Positions 8,571 through 16,890 of a stretch of DNA of 64,000 nucleotides are shown piece by piece (the stretch's first letter is position 1; every line of letters begins with the position of its first letter). A model generated the notes under the pieces. That model had not been told where the DNA came from and did no database searches. It was given only the letters and a program-made list of their open reading frames with translations. The position numbers and the translations under genes are program-made. This stretch comes from Echinicola salinicaeni. Its GTDB lineage: Bacteria; Bacteroidota; Bacteroidia; Cytophagales; Cyclobacteriaceae. The stretch covers positions 1 to 64,000 of the forward strand of contig NZ_JACODZ010000013.1 of the NCBI RefSeq assembly GCF_014280965.1, written 5' to 3'.

Positions 8571-9740
8571 ATGAATAAAGGCAATAATCTTATTAAAACT
8601 TCAGCAAAAAGATTAAAACTCATGGCGCAAGTAAGCCATGAGATCAGGACGCCGCTACATGCGATTATTGGGTTGACTGAGGAGCTAGGTCAGACAAGCC
8701 TGGATGGTGACCAAAGGAATTTGGTTGAGAACCTGTTGAAGACAGAGCGGATATTGATGAACTTGGTCAATGATGTGTTGGATTATACCAAACTTAAAGC
8801 AGAAGGATTTACCATCAGAAATAAAACTGCGGTATTACCTGATCTTATGAATGAAATCAGCATGCTTTTCGAATCATTGGCCAAAAAAAATAGTACTGAT
8901 ATTGTGGTTCAATGTGATACAGCATCTCCAAAAGTCCTAATAGATGTACTAAGGATCAAACAGGTTATAGGTAATTTGGTGAACAATGCTTTGAAATTTA
9001 CCAATAATGGAAGAATTACCATAAGGTGTAGACAGTTGAATTCCAGGGCTGAAAACAAGAATAAATATCGTTTTGAAGTAAGTGATACAGGTCCGGGCAT
9101 ACCAACTGGTTATGAAGCAAAGATTTTTGAAGAATATGGTCAAACGAAAGAAGGTAAGCAAAAGAATGGGACAGGTTTGGGATTAACCATCTCTAATAAG
9201 ATCCTAAAAAAAATGGACAGTAAACTTAAAGTAAAAAGTGTAACTGGGAAAAATAAAGGTAAAGAGTCCGGAGCCACCTTCTATTTTGATCTATATTTGG
9301 AACCATCCGAGCTGCCTGTTGATGATAAGAAAAAGAAATTGATACATTCATTTCACGGGAAAAAGGCGCTATTGATAGATGATGATATACTTATGCAAGA
9401 AGTGACCAGCAGGATGTTGGAAAAAGAAAATATCCAAACCACGGTGTCAGGTACCTTAAAGGAGGCCAAAAGCCTACTTCTGAAAAATGAGTATGACTTA
9501 TTACTGGTGGATATGCATCTTGAAGATGGCAAAGGGACAGATATTTTGGAGTTTTGTGAATCAAATAAAATAAGAACTGGTCCAGTTGTTATTATCTCAG
9601 CTTTTATCCCTGAAAGTGAAAATCAAACTATTTCTAAGGCTAATGCAATACTTAACAAACCATTTAACGGAAGAGCGCTAAAAAGAGCACTTTCAACTGT
9701 TTCAAACATCGATGAATTGAAAGCTGTAATTGATAAATAA
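8571..9740 (+). CDS. Sensor-less hybrid histidine kinase (HisKA-HATPase-REC)
   Basis: A 389-residue cytoplasmic hybrid kinase. HisKA is at the extreme N-terminus (VSHEIRTPLH, phosphoacceptor His23). The HATPase domain follows at about residues 125-245 (N-box NLVNNALKFTNN, G1 DTGPGIP, G2 GTGLGL). A receiver domain lies at about 263-385, with the acidic pocket LIDDD, phosphoacceptor Asp314 in LLVDMHLEDG and the conserved lysine in NKPF (363). No PAS, GAF, HAMP or membrane segment precedes HisKA, so input must come from another protein or from N-terminal contacts. No response regulator or phosphotransfer gene is adjacent. Output is unknown. Confidence 0.85.
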   Translation: MNKGNNLIKTSAKRLKLMAQVSHEIRTPLHAIIGLTEELGQTSLDGDQRNLVENLLKTERILMNLVNDVLDYTKLKAEGFTIRNKTAVLPDLMNEISMLFESLAKKNSTDIVVQCDTASPKVLIDVLRIKQVIGNLVNNALKFTNNGRITIRCRQLNSRAENKNKYRFEVSDTGPGIPTGYEAKIFEEYGQTKEGKQKNGTGLGLTISNKILKKMDSKLKVKSVTGKNKGKESGATFYFDLYLEPSELPVDDKKKKLIHSFHGKKALLIDDDILMQEVTSRMLEKENIQTTVSGTLKEAKSLLLKNEYDLLLVDMHLEDGKGTDILEFCESNKIRTGPVVIISAFIPESENQTISKANAILNKPFNGRALKRALSTVSNIDELKAVIDK

Positions 9741-10114
9741 TATCAATTTTCAGGTTTTAAATAGAGGACGATGGTCATCTTTTTAAAATTGATGATTATC
9801 TATTCAAATATCCTTCGTAGTCCTATCTATTTCGATAAAGGTCATATCCTAAAGGTTGTGCGCCTTTATTTAGCTGATAATGAAGGTTGGATGCTTTCTG
9901 ATGAAAGTTCCGGTTTTATTTTTTTATAGTCCATTGATTCAAAATGTTTGTGGGTATTATATTGGTCAATGGTTTGGCTGATGGCCCTAAAAAACTTGAT
10001 TTTCCAATAATACCCCTTCTAGGAATAGTAACTATGTTCTGCTTTCTTTTCCTATTATGGTCATTACAAAGCGCTTCCCAGTGGGGATTGAAGAATTCCA
10101 TGAAATTGTACTAC
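9741..10114. other. Intergenic between convergent genes
   Basis: A 374-base gap. A forward frame at 9944-10147 with one hydrophobic stretch exists but overlaps the 3' end of the GH16 gene on the other strand and has no family signal, so I do not call it. No terminator hairpin was found. Confidence 0.4.
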
Positions 10115-11008
10115 TTACTGCAAAGTACTTTTATATGGATGATATGACATCCAGTCTACCTCCAATTCGTATGGCTGTAAGGGTTTTTCTATAGATAATG
10201 AATTCGTTTCGACTGGCCAATCGGCAGTATGCCAAAAATTCATTCGATAACGCGTTGGGTTTTGTGGTATGCCCCTGGTGGATCCCTGATAATCCCACAA
10301 TATCACCTTTTTACCACTGTCGGGATGAATCATCCACCACCTGATTCGGTCCTCAAACCAATCAAAACCGTAGGTGTAAAATCTAGATGAGGCATCAAAG
10401 TCCGGGATGGCCATAATGGTTTCAGGTTGGTTTTGTTTACCGCTTAAAGGCTCACGTTTACCTGCATGACCTTCTCTATAGGTCGTTTCATAGATTATTC
10501 CTTTAGCAAGATTGATTGTCCTGCCAATTCGTTTTAATTCACCGGATTGCCCGCCCGTCCATGTACCTATATAGATAATTGTAGGATCAGCAGGGAGCCA
10601 TTCAAAGTCTATTTCACTCAGTCCGGCCAAACGGTCCTTATGGTAGGTGAAATATCCTACTACTGCGCCGACATTCGGCTGAATATTTCTCACATTTGGA
10701 ACTTTTAACCGCGCAGAATAAGTACCAAAATGCGTAAAGTCTTTTGAGATAATTTCAGGTCCACGTCCTGCACCTGCCTTATCCTCCGGATCTATTTTAA
10801 AGGAAAGAATTTTAGTGTCCGGCTCAGAAGGAGAGCTCACGCCCACCTTGTATTTAAAGCTGGCTTTGGTACCGGTAGAACCATACCTAAATTGATTTAA
10901 ACCAGTGTCCTCAAAATGCTCAACAAATGAACGATGGTTATTATCAGATTGCGCAACTGCATATAGGGGTATGAATAATAATATTGCCCATAAAAGGTGT
11001 TGTTTCAT
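10115..11008 (-). CDS. Secreted glycoside hydrolase family 16-like protein
   Basis: A 297-residue protein from the ATG at 11008, chosen because MKQHLLWAILLFIPLYAVAQ is a clean signal peptide; an upstream ATG at 11059 would place a polar extension before it. The core contains SEIDFEWL (Glu132, Asp134, Glu136), the E-x-D-x-E signature of GH16 with nucleophile and acid/base glutamates. It also has FDWFEDRIRWWMI and YRMNFWHTADWP, typical GH16 strands. GH16 enzymes cut beta-1,3/1,4-glucans, galactans, agar, carrageenan or xyloglucan. The subfamily cannot be decided. The protein is exported, and no binding module or PUL genes are attached. Confidence 0.8.
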   Translation of the reverse strand: MKQHLLWAILLFIPLYAVAQSDNNHRSFVEHFEDTGLNQFRYGSTGTKASFKYKVGVSSPSEPDTKILSFKIDPEDKAGAGRGPEIISKDFTHFGTYSARLKVPNVRNIQPNVGAVVGYFTYHKDRLAGLSEIDFEWLPADPTIIYIGTWTGGQSGELKRIGRTINLAKGIIYETTYREGHAGKREPLSGKQNQPETIMAIPDFDASSRFYTYGFDWFEDRIRWWMIHPDSGKKVILWDYQGSTRGIPQNPTRYRMNFWHTADWPVETNSLSIEKPLQPYELEVDWMSYHPYKSTLQ

Positions 11009-11404
11009 AGATGCAGCTGGTTGATTTGAATTATCAATATACAAAAAGAAAAATAGCATTTGTTAATGCTTGTTTCATGCATAAAAGTAGCCATCATTAT
11101 TTTTGAAAAAAGTGCCAAATGAAGATGGGCATATTTTATACCCAAGGAGGGGACTAATGAATACCTGGTATTTGTTCTTTGAGCAACCTTCTGCATGAAA
11201 TGGAATACATCTCCATGCCATGCTGGTGTGGATTTATAATTCAAGAAATGCTGATCAACAGGAATTGCGAAAGAAGTAAATAATATATTAGTTGAAATAA
11301 TTTATAGCTTTGATGTTTATGCCATTGAAGTATTTGGTTTTTCTAAAGCAGTTGAGAATCAAAATTCCAGAAAAAATTAAAAAGATCCTTTTCTAAATTT
11401 AACA
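11009..11404. other. Divergent intergenic region
   Basis: A 396-base gap between the divergent GH16 and DinB genes, expected to carry both promoters. TAAATTTA just upstream of 11405 is close to the Bacteroidota -7 box (TAnnTTTG), but no matching -33 box stands out. No gene is supported. Confidence 0.35.
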
Positions 11405-11872
11405 ATGAATCAAGCTGAATTAATCATTTTAAATTTTAATGAGATAAGACGCAAAAGCATAGCATTATGGCAGGGACTTCCAATAGAATATTATAATTGG
11501 AAACCTGATGAAAATGCAATGACTGCAATTGAAATGGTTAGACACGTCCTACAAGCTGACTACGGATGGAATATTATCATTAACCAGGGTGATATGTCAA
11601 ACTACAGAACTCCATGGGAAAATAGACCATTTAAGAGCGTTGAAGATGAACTTACATTTGCTGAACCGTATCGAAAAACATTTCTAAATAGCGTCCAGCA
11701 ATTCTCTGACAGAGCACTTGCTGATACTCATATAGTTCATCCTGGAAATGGGGAATTGAAACCACTCGGACAATATTTATTACGAATAGGGTATCATGAA
11801 TCTGTCCACGCGGGACAATTTATATCCTACCTGAGAGGAATGGGAGTAGAGCGACCGTTTATTTGGGATTAA
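11405..11872 (+). CDS. DinB-family protein
   Basis: A 155-residue four-helix-bundle protein of the DinB/YfiT superfamily. The three-histidine metal site is visible as MVRHVLQADY near residue 47 and YHESVHAGQF near 131-137. Family members bind Ni or Zn; some are bacillithiol-dependent S-transferases and many are uncharacterised. It is cytoplasmic. A WYL-domain regulator follows on the opposite strand and a second DinB gene lies beyond it, so the three probably form a small locus. Substrate unknown. Confidence 0.8.
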   Translation: MNQAELIILNFNEIRRKSIALWQGLPIEYYNWKPDENAMTAIEMVRHVLQADYGWNIIINQGDMSNYRTPWENRPFKSVEDELTFAEPYRKTFLNSVQQFSDRALADTHIVHPGNGELKPLGQYLLRIGYHESVHAGQFISYLRGMGVERPFIWD

Positions 11873-11983
11873 CAAATAAGAACTATAAGTAGGCGGGCGG
11901 ACAGCGACCAAGAAATAGATAAAGCTTTATAAATATGCGATCCCTCAGGCCTTCATACTAGATTAAATAGGTTAAAAGTGCAT

Positions 11984-12940
11984 TTAAAGTTGGGTAATCG
12001 CTTTTTCCAAAATCTCTTTTACGCGGATTTTTAGGCTTTCAGGTTCAATTATCCTAGCATAATCTGAAAACACAATATACCATCTTGAAAAACCATGTTC
12101 AATATAGGGTGTCATGAATGTCATTTCTACTTGATTTCCTTTGACTTTTTCAGACACAAAACCGTATTGCATTTTGCTGTTATTTATATACCGTACCACA
12201 CTTTTATCCACAGTAATAACCACTTTTGTTTTTGGTATATTTTCATGCTGGCTGCGGTATTCATCTAAGGAAATGTGTTCTCTGGTGAAATTATGTTGAG
12301 TGGACTTAATCGCCAGCATTCTATCGGTTCTAAACTGTCTATAGTCTTTTCTTAAATGACAAAATGCCAATACATACCAAAACCCGGATTCATGATAAAT
12401 ACCAACAGGCTCTACTAAACGTTCTGAAGGTATTTCTTTATTTAAGGCCTGGTATTTTAAAAACACCTGTTTTTTTTCAGCGATACTTTCAAACAAGGTT
12501 TCAAGGGCATTCGGTAAATTGTCATTAAACAATTTATGTATAGGGTCAACCAATATTTGTGATTCTAGAGCAGAAATCCAGTCTTTTTCACGACCGCGTA
12601 AGACCGATTTTAACTTCATCATTGCAGATTCGTAGTAATTGCCCAAGGATTTATCTACAAACTTCTGCATTAGCTTTTCTGCAGCAACAAAACTTCCTGC
12701 TTCTTCTCTAGTAAACATCACTGGTGGCAAACGGTATCCTTCCATAATGGAATACCCCACACCAGCCTCACTTATTATAGGTACACCAGATGCTTCCAGC
12801 GTTCGTATATCACGATAAATGGTACGCAGGCTCACCTCAAACCTATCAGCCAATTCTTGTGCTTTTACTATATGTTTGGACTGTAGCTGAATAAGTATAG
12901 CTACAATTCTATCAAATCGTTTTACCGTATCTAAACCCAT
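11984..12940 (-). CDS. YafY/WYL-type transcriptional regulator
   Basis: A 318-residue regulator with an N-terminal HTH_11 domain (residues about 8-60; ELADRFEVSLRTIYRDIRTLEASGVPI) and a WYL domain (about 140-210; VEPVGIYHESGFWYVLAFCHLRKDYRQFRTDRM), then a WCX-like C-terminal part. I start it at ATG 12940 (MGLDTVKRF). The frame is open to 13069, but the extra 43 residues are atypical and do not look conserved. WYL domains bind nucleic acids or nucleotides. It is divergent from the DinB gene at 13159 across a 218-base region and is a good candidate to regulate it; YafY-DinB pairs are common in Bacteroidota. Confidence 0.85.
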   Translation of the reverse strand: MGLDTVKRFDRIVAILIQLQSKHIVKAQELADRFEVSLRTIYRDIRTLEASGVPIISEAGVGYSIMEGYRLPPVMFTREEAGSFVAAEKLMQKFVDKSLGNYYESAMMKLKSVLRGREKDWISALESQILVDPIHKLFNDNLPNALETLFESIAEKKQVFLKYQALNKEIPSERLVEPVGIYHESGFWYVLAFCHLRKDYRQFRTDRMLAIKSTQHNFTREHISLDEYRSQHENIPKTKVVITVDKSVVRYINNSKMQYGFVSEKVKGNQVEMTFMTPYIEHGFSRWYIVFSDYARIIEPESLKIRVKEILEKAITQL

Positions 12941-13158
12941 AATGACATAACATATTACCCAAAGATAGGACTTCAGGCGGAAGTATATTTGAAATTTTGA
13001 CTTCAACATAATGACTTCACTTCTTATATCTTGCAAATACACCTTGGCCAAGTGACAAAGGCATGTCAACAGACATTTTTAAAATTTCATTTTCCCTCCT
13101 GACATAAAGCTGTCACCAGTCCATCATAATTTGGTATCAAACAATTAAAAATATAATT

Positions 13159-13650
13159 ATGGAATCAACAACAAACACATTATTGGAACCAGTAATTACA
13201 CCTGCTGATTTATTGGTACATTGGCAAGGTCACAGAGGATTAACCCGGAGGCTTATTGAAGCTTTTCCTGAAGAAGCCTTTTTTAACTACACCATAGGTG
13301 GCATGCGTACTTTTGCTGATATGGTGATGGAGCTTTTGGCCATTGCTGGTCCAGGCATTAAGGAAATTGCTACTGGGGAAACCCAGAAGCTAATTGAAGA
13401 GGTGAATCATGGTAATAGCAAATCAAAGATTCTTGAACTTTGGGATGAAGCCACAGTTGAAATAAACACCTATTGGGCACAGGTAAAACCCGAGCAGTTT
13501 CAACAAAAAATTAAAGCTTTTGGTCAATATGAGGGTACTGTTTGGTCTTCGATCTTCTATTTTATTGATAATGAAATCCATCATCGCGGACAAGCTTATG
13601 TTTATTTACGTGCTTTAGGTGTTGAACCTCCGTTTTTTTATGAACGCTAG
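13159..13650 (+). CDS. DinB-family protein
   Basis: A 163-residue second DinB-superfamily protein, clearly diverged from the one at 11.4 kb. The N-terminal helix has LLVHWQGHRGLTRRL and the C-terminal helix DNEIHHRGQAYVYLRALGVEPP, supplying the histidine ligands. It is divergent from the WYL regulator and 15 bases upstream of a 72-residue protein, with which it probably forms an operon. Function in this clade is unknown; metal-dependent transfer or detoxification is a family-level inference. Confidence 0.8.
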   Translation: MESTTNTLLEPVITPADLLVHWQGHRGLTRRLIEAFPEEAFFNYTIGGMRTFADMVMELLAIAGPGIKEIATGETQKLIEEVNHGNSKSKILELWDEATVEINTYWAQVKPEQFQQKIKAFGQYEGTVWSSIFYFIDNEIHHRGQAYVYLRALGVEPPFFYER

Positions 13651-13665
13651 CCAATATCAATTAGA

Positions 13666-13884
13666 ATGAAAACAGTTTTGGTATTTAAAACATCAATTAC
13701 AAAAAACTGGGAGATTGAAATAGTTCAGCCCACATTAAACCGCTTAATAGCTGAACATGGTCGTTGGAATTTTGATTTGGAGGATTGCGACAATATCCTT
13801 CGAGTAGAGAGCCAAATGATTAAAGCTGCTGCCGTTTTAAAAGCAATTCAATATCATGGCTTTTATTGTGAAGAACTTCAATGA
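13666..13884 (+). CDS. Small conserved-looking protein downstream of DinB
   Basis: A 72-residue protein starting 15 bases after the DinB stop. Predicted order is strand, helix, strand, strand, helix, strand (KTVLVFKTSI, PTLNRLIAEHG, WNFDLED, NILRVES, AAAVLKAIQYHG, FYCEEL), resembling the ferredoxin-like fold of HMA-type domains. The CxxC metal motif is missing; only two separate cysteines are present. I do not know the function. Tight spacing suggests co-expression with the DinB protein. Confidence 0.6.
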   Translation: MKTVLVFKTSITKNWEIEIVQPTLNRLIAEHGRWNFDLEDCDNILRVESQMIKAAAVLKAIQYHGFYCEELQ

Positions 13885-14237
13885 TATAAAAGGGATGACA
13901 GTTTACTTGATTTTCAAAAGAGATATAAAAAATGGTTTGGAAAAAAATCGTTTAGCTAATTTGTTCTCCTTTCATAGGTCTACGATCTTCTCTGATCAAT
14001 GAAATGGATGGTATCCAACAAAACTGCAAAATTAGGATTTAAGGCGGGGATTAAAACCCGCCTTATCATTTATATATAATTTTGTCTGTCTTTTTAATAT
14101 TATCAATGATTGTTTACTGTGTTAATGTAGCAATTCACGGTATATTTCCGTTCAGGGAATAACAGCAATATTGTTTAAAGGTAATTATTATAGGATACCT
14201 AGGTTCTTATCTTTTTGTGTTCATAAATAAAAAGACA
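13885..14237. other. Intergenic region with terminator
   Basis: A 353-base gap holding the terminator at 14039-14070 and, to its right, the presumed promoter of the lipoprotein gene. No further gene is seen. Confidence 0.4.
14039..14070 (+). terminator. Intrinsic terminator hairpin
   Basis: AAGGCGGG and CCCGCCTT form an 8-bp GC-rich stem with an 8-base loop, followed by ATCATTT. It ends the DinB operon. The T-run is short, so efficiency is uncertain. Confidence 0.65.
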
Positions 14238-14876
14238 ATGAGAAAATATATTTTAATTCTGATGGGACTAATGATATTTTCTTCCTGTGAAGATGATGAG
14301 AATGCATCCAGTTCCCAATTATGCAATGATGAATACTTTTATTATTCAGGTGGTGGTAAAATATACTTCAAACCTTCATTATATGAAGTTTGGATAGAGC
14401 TTGAACAAAAAGGTTTGAGTAGGGAAGAAGCAAGATCCATCTTAGAAAAACACCCATTTATTGATACTAACAAGATGGGAAGGGGTTCAGATAATGACAG
14501 GTTTCAAGTAAATATAAATGGTGTAAATGATTGCACAGATTTAAAAAACTATTTGATAGTCCTCAATAATGATTCAGAAATATATTCTGCAACTCCAGTG
14601 TTTTATTCATCTGATGATGACCCAATGAGTTATTTGATTTTATTAAGTGAGGTTTTAACAAAAAATAATGATGAAACTATAGCTGAATCAGCATTTATAG
14701 ATTATGCTGAATCCCTTAATTTGGAATTAATTGAATCAAAACATGCTACACAACAATTTAAGGTCAAGGAAGTAGAAACAGGATTTGAAGCTTTGGAAAT
14801 AGCCAATGAAATATACGAAACCGGAAAAGTGGACTATTCCCACCCTAACTTTATTGCCAATATTGTTTTACATTGA
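14238..14876 (+). CDS. Lipoprotein resembling a subtilase propeptide, without protease domain
   Basis: A 212-residue lipoprotein. ATG at 14238 gives a lipobox signal (MRKYILILMGLMIFSSC). An ATG 21 bases upstream adds a polar leader and is less likely. The C-terminal end, GFEALEIANEIYETGKVDYSHPNFI, is very like the end of N-terminal prodomains of S8 (subtilisin-like) proteases in Bacteroidota, where 'YAxPNF' immediately precedes the catalytic domain. Here the protein stops six residues later and no protease domain follows in any frame. It may be a stand-alone inhibitor or intramolecular-chaperone-like lipoprotein, or the remnant of a longer gene. The resemblance is by motif; function is inferred. 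Confidence 0.6.
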   Translation: MRKYILILMGLMIFSSCEDDENASSSQLCNDEYFYYSGGGKIYFKPSLYEVWIELEQKGLSREEARSILEKHPFIDTNKMGRGSDNDRFQVNINGVNDCTDLKNYLIVLNNDSEIYSATPVFYSSDDDPMSYLILLSEVLTKNNDETIAESAFIDYAESLNLELIESKHATQQFKVKEVETGFEALEIANEIYETGKVDYSHPNFIANIVLH

Positions 14877-15089
14877 TGATGAAAAAATCAGCTACTATTA
14901 GGTGATAATAAAGATTCGGTATTCATCATTCCCGATTTTACTTAAAATGATATTTACATCAGGCTTATCAAGTCAATAAAACTACAAGTAAATTTCATCA
15001 GGGAGGCTATAGCTCGTCACCCAACCATTATTTGCCCATTTTAAATGCCACATCTAAGTATTGTATTACAAAACAAAAAGTATTGAATT

Positions 15090-15662
15090 TTGGAAAATAG
15101 AATATTAAAATATTTATCAAATTACACTACAATTACAGAGGACTTAGAGAAGGCAATTTATGAAAGTGCTTTTTTTAAAAGCTATAAAAAAGGGACTGTT
15201 CTACTAAAGGAAGGAGACTTTTCTAATGAATGTTATTTTATTTTGGAAGGGTGTATTAGAAGTTATTTTTTGAGAGATGGTGAAGAAAATACCATAGAGT
15301 TTTATACGGAAGAGCAAGTTGTTACCCCCACCAATTTTGGCAAGCCAATTCCTTCTCCCTATTACCTAGAATGCTTAGAGGATACAGTGGTAAATGTAGG
15401 TAATCCCACAGTGGAGAAAGAAATGTTTCAAAAGTATCCGCAATTGGAATCCTTATCAAGGGTGATAGCTGAAGTAATATTAAACAAGCAACAAGCATCT
15501 TTTGCTGGATTTAAAACCTCCAGTCCGGAAGAGCGCTATTTAAATTTACTGAAAACAAGGCCCGATTTGCTCCAAAGAGCATCTCAACGTCAAATAGCCA
15601 GTTATTTGGGAATTAAACCAGAATCTTTGAGTCGAATCAGAAAAAGATTAATGAACAAATAA
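15090..15662 (+). CDS. Crp/Fnr-family transcriptional regulator
   Basis: A 190-residue regulator started at TTG 15090; no nearby in-frame ATG gives a full-length N-terminus. The cyclic-nucleotide-binding fold covers residues about 20-110 (GTVLLKEGDFSNECYFILEGCIRSYF is the hallmark) and a helix-turn-helix is at the end (RQIASYLGIKPESLSRIRKRL). The usual phosphate-binding cassette RxE of true cAMP binders is not evident, as in most Bacteroidota members. It lies 78 bases upstream of a DUF4386 membrane gene with its own promoter-like sequence, a frequent neighbour of such regulators. Confidence 0.85.
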   Translation: MENRILKYLSNYTTITEDLEKAIYESAFFKSYKKGTVLLKEGDFSNECYFILEGCIRSYFLRDGEENTIEFYTEEQVVTPTNFGKPIPSPYYLECLEDTVVNVGNPTVEKEMFQKYPQLESLSRVIAEVILNKQQASFAGFKTSSPEERYLNLLKTRPDLLQRASQRQIASYLGIKPESLSRIRKRLMNK

Positions 15663-15684
15663 ATTCCTTCTTAACTTAAGTCAA

Positions 15685-15714
15685 TGTGGTGAAAATGCCA
15701 TCATGATATTTTTG
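15685..15714 (+). promoter_or_regulatory. Candidate Bacteroidota promoter for the DUF4386 gene
   Basis: TATTTTTG at 15707-15714 matches the Bacteroidota -7 consensus TAnnTTTG exactly. About 19 bases upstream lies TGTGG (15685-15689), a partial match to the -33 TTG box. Transcription would start close to 15721, some 20 bases before the ATG at 15741. Match by eye only. Confidence 0.35.
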
Positions 15715-15740
15715 TACAAAATCTAATAAATAAAAATATC

Positions 15741-16424
15741 ATGAACCTGACCAGGAAAAAATCAATTGTTGTTGGTGCATTATTAATTCTTAGCATAGTT
15801 GTAGGTATTCTAAGTATAGATCCAGTTATTGATAAGCTGGATAATCTTGCAAATATTTCTATCCATGCAAACTCAATAATAATTAGGGCTTTCATGCAGT
15901 TTATTTTAGCCCTCATTTATGCCAGTATTCCTATTATTCTATATTCAATATTAAAAAAAGTGAATAATGGTTTGACGATTGGTTTTCTAGTTTTTAGAAT
16001 TATTTCTGTGATTTTCATTCTCATAGGCTGGATGAGCATATTGTTTCTGCTGGTCTTAAGTCAGGAATTTGTAAAATCAGGCAGCCCCGACTTATCCTAT
16101 TTTCAAACTTTGGATAATTTATTACGGTCGGGGAGAGATTTAATCAATCATGTGGCAATGCCCTTAACCCTGAGTGTTGGCAACTTGATGTTTTATTATA
16201 TACTGTACCAATCAAAACTAGTCCCTCAATGGCTATCTGTTTGGGGACTTATCGCTACTGTATTGAGCAGTGTTCTTGCGAGCCTGCTACTGATGTTTAG
16301 TGTTATAAACATCATCACACCTATCTATATATTATTAGCTCTTCCTACAGCATTGTTGGAAATAGTTTTGGCAATTTGGTTGATAGTTAAAGGCTTTGAT
16401 TTGAATATGGTAAATACTATTTAG
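15741..16424 (+). CDS. DUF4386-family integral membrane protein
   Basis: A 227-residue protein with about six hydrophobic segments: 10-30, 45-70, 78-103, 135-152, 160-185 and 190-218. A hydrophilic stretch around residues 105-130 contains LDNLLRSGRDL. Layout and wording (NLMFYYILYQSKLVPQWLSVWGLI) match DUF4386. The biochemical role of this family is unknown. Inner membrane. It follows a Crp/Fnr-type regulator that may control it. Confidence 0.8.
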   Translation: MNLTRKKSIVVGALLILSIVVGILSIDPVIDKLDNLANISIHANSIIIRAFMQFILALIYASIPIILYSILKKVNNGLTIGFLVFRIISVIFILIGWMSILFLLVLSQEFVKSGSPDLSYFQTLDNLLRSGRDLINHVAMPLTLSVGNLMFYYILYQSKLVPQWLSVWGLIATVLSSVLASLLLMFSVINIITPIYILLALPTALLEIVLAIWLIVKGFDLNMVNTI

Positions 16425-16890
16425 AGGAAGTGCCTGTCCTTTGAACACTCCGAGGTCCATTCTATTTTAATGCTACTATCAATCGGATAGGCTAAATTCT
16501 GGTCAAACACTTTTTTAGATGAAAGATTTCTAATTGCGTGTTGTTTTGAATATGGGGCAAGGAAGATGAGCAGTATTTCTGATATTGGTTATATGGCCTC
16601 AGGAATCTGCTTCCCCTTGCCGGGGATTATAAACCGTCTAAGTTTGTTTGTATAATGAACTGTAGTTTATTTAAAAATATCCCTTTGAGCAGAATAAGTG
16701 ACCAAAAAGTGGATAAATTATAAAATTGGAAAGAATAGTAGCTTTGTTTTTTGTCCAATTCCTTGTACGGGTGCCTATGGGGTTTTGTTATAAAAACACC
16801 TACCTTGTCAGGAAAGGTGTTTTAAAGCTTAAGGAGCTTGATCATGTATTTCGTTATTAAATATGAAATATTAATTGCAAATATTGCCCA
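16425..16890. other. Intergenic region before the RelA/SpoT-domain gene
   Basis: A 466-base gap with one clear hairpin at 16793-16823 and otherwise no gene signal on either strand. Confidence 0.4.
16793..16823. terminator. Terminator-like hairpin
   Basis: AAAACACCT and AGGTGTTTT form a perfect 9-bp stem with a 13-base loop, with terminal A and T runs. It lies 68 bases before the RelA/SpoT-domain gene, so it would be either a late terminator for upstream transcription or a leader structure. Confidence 0.5.

Noticed and set aside
9944-10147. Forward frame with a hydrophobic stretch (67 codons)
   Set aside because: Overlaps the 3' end of the GH16 gene on the other strand; no signal peptide logic or homology wording.
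11005-11244. Reverse frame upstream of the GH16 gene
   Set aside because: Covers the divergent promoter region and overlaps the GH16 signal peptide in another frame.
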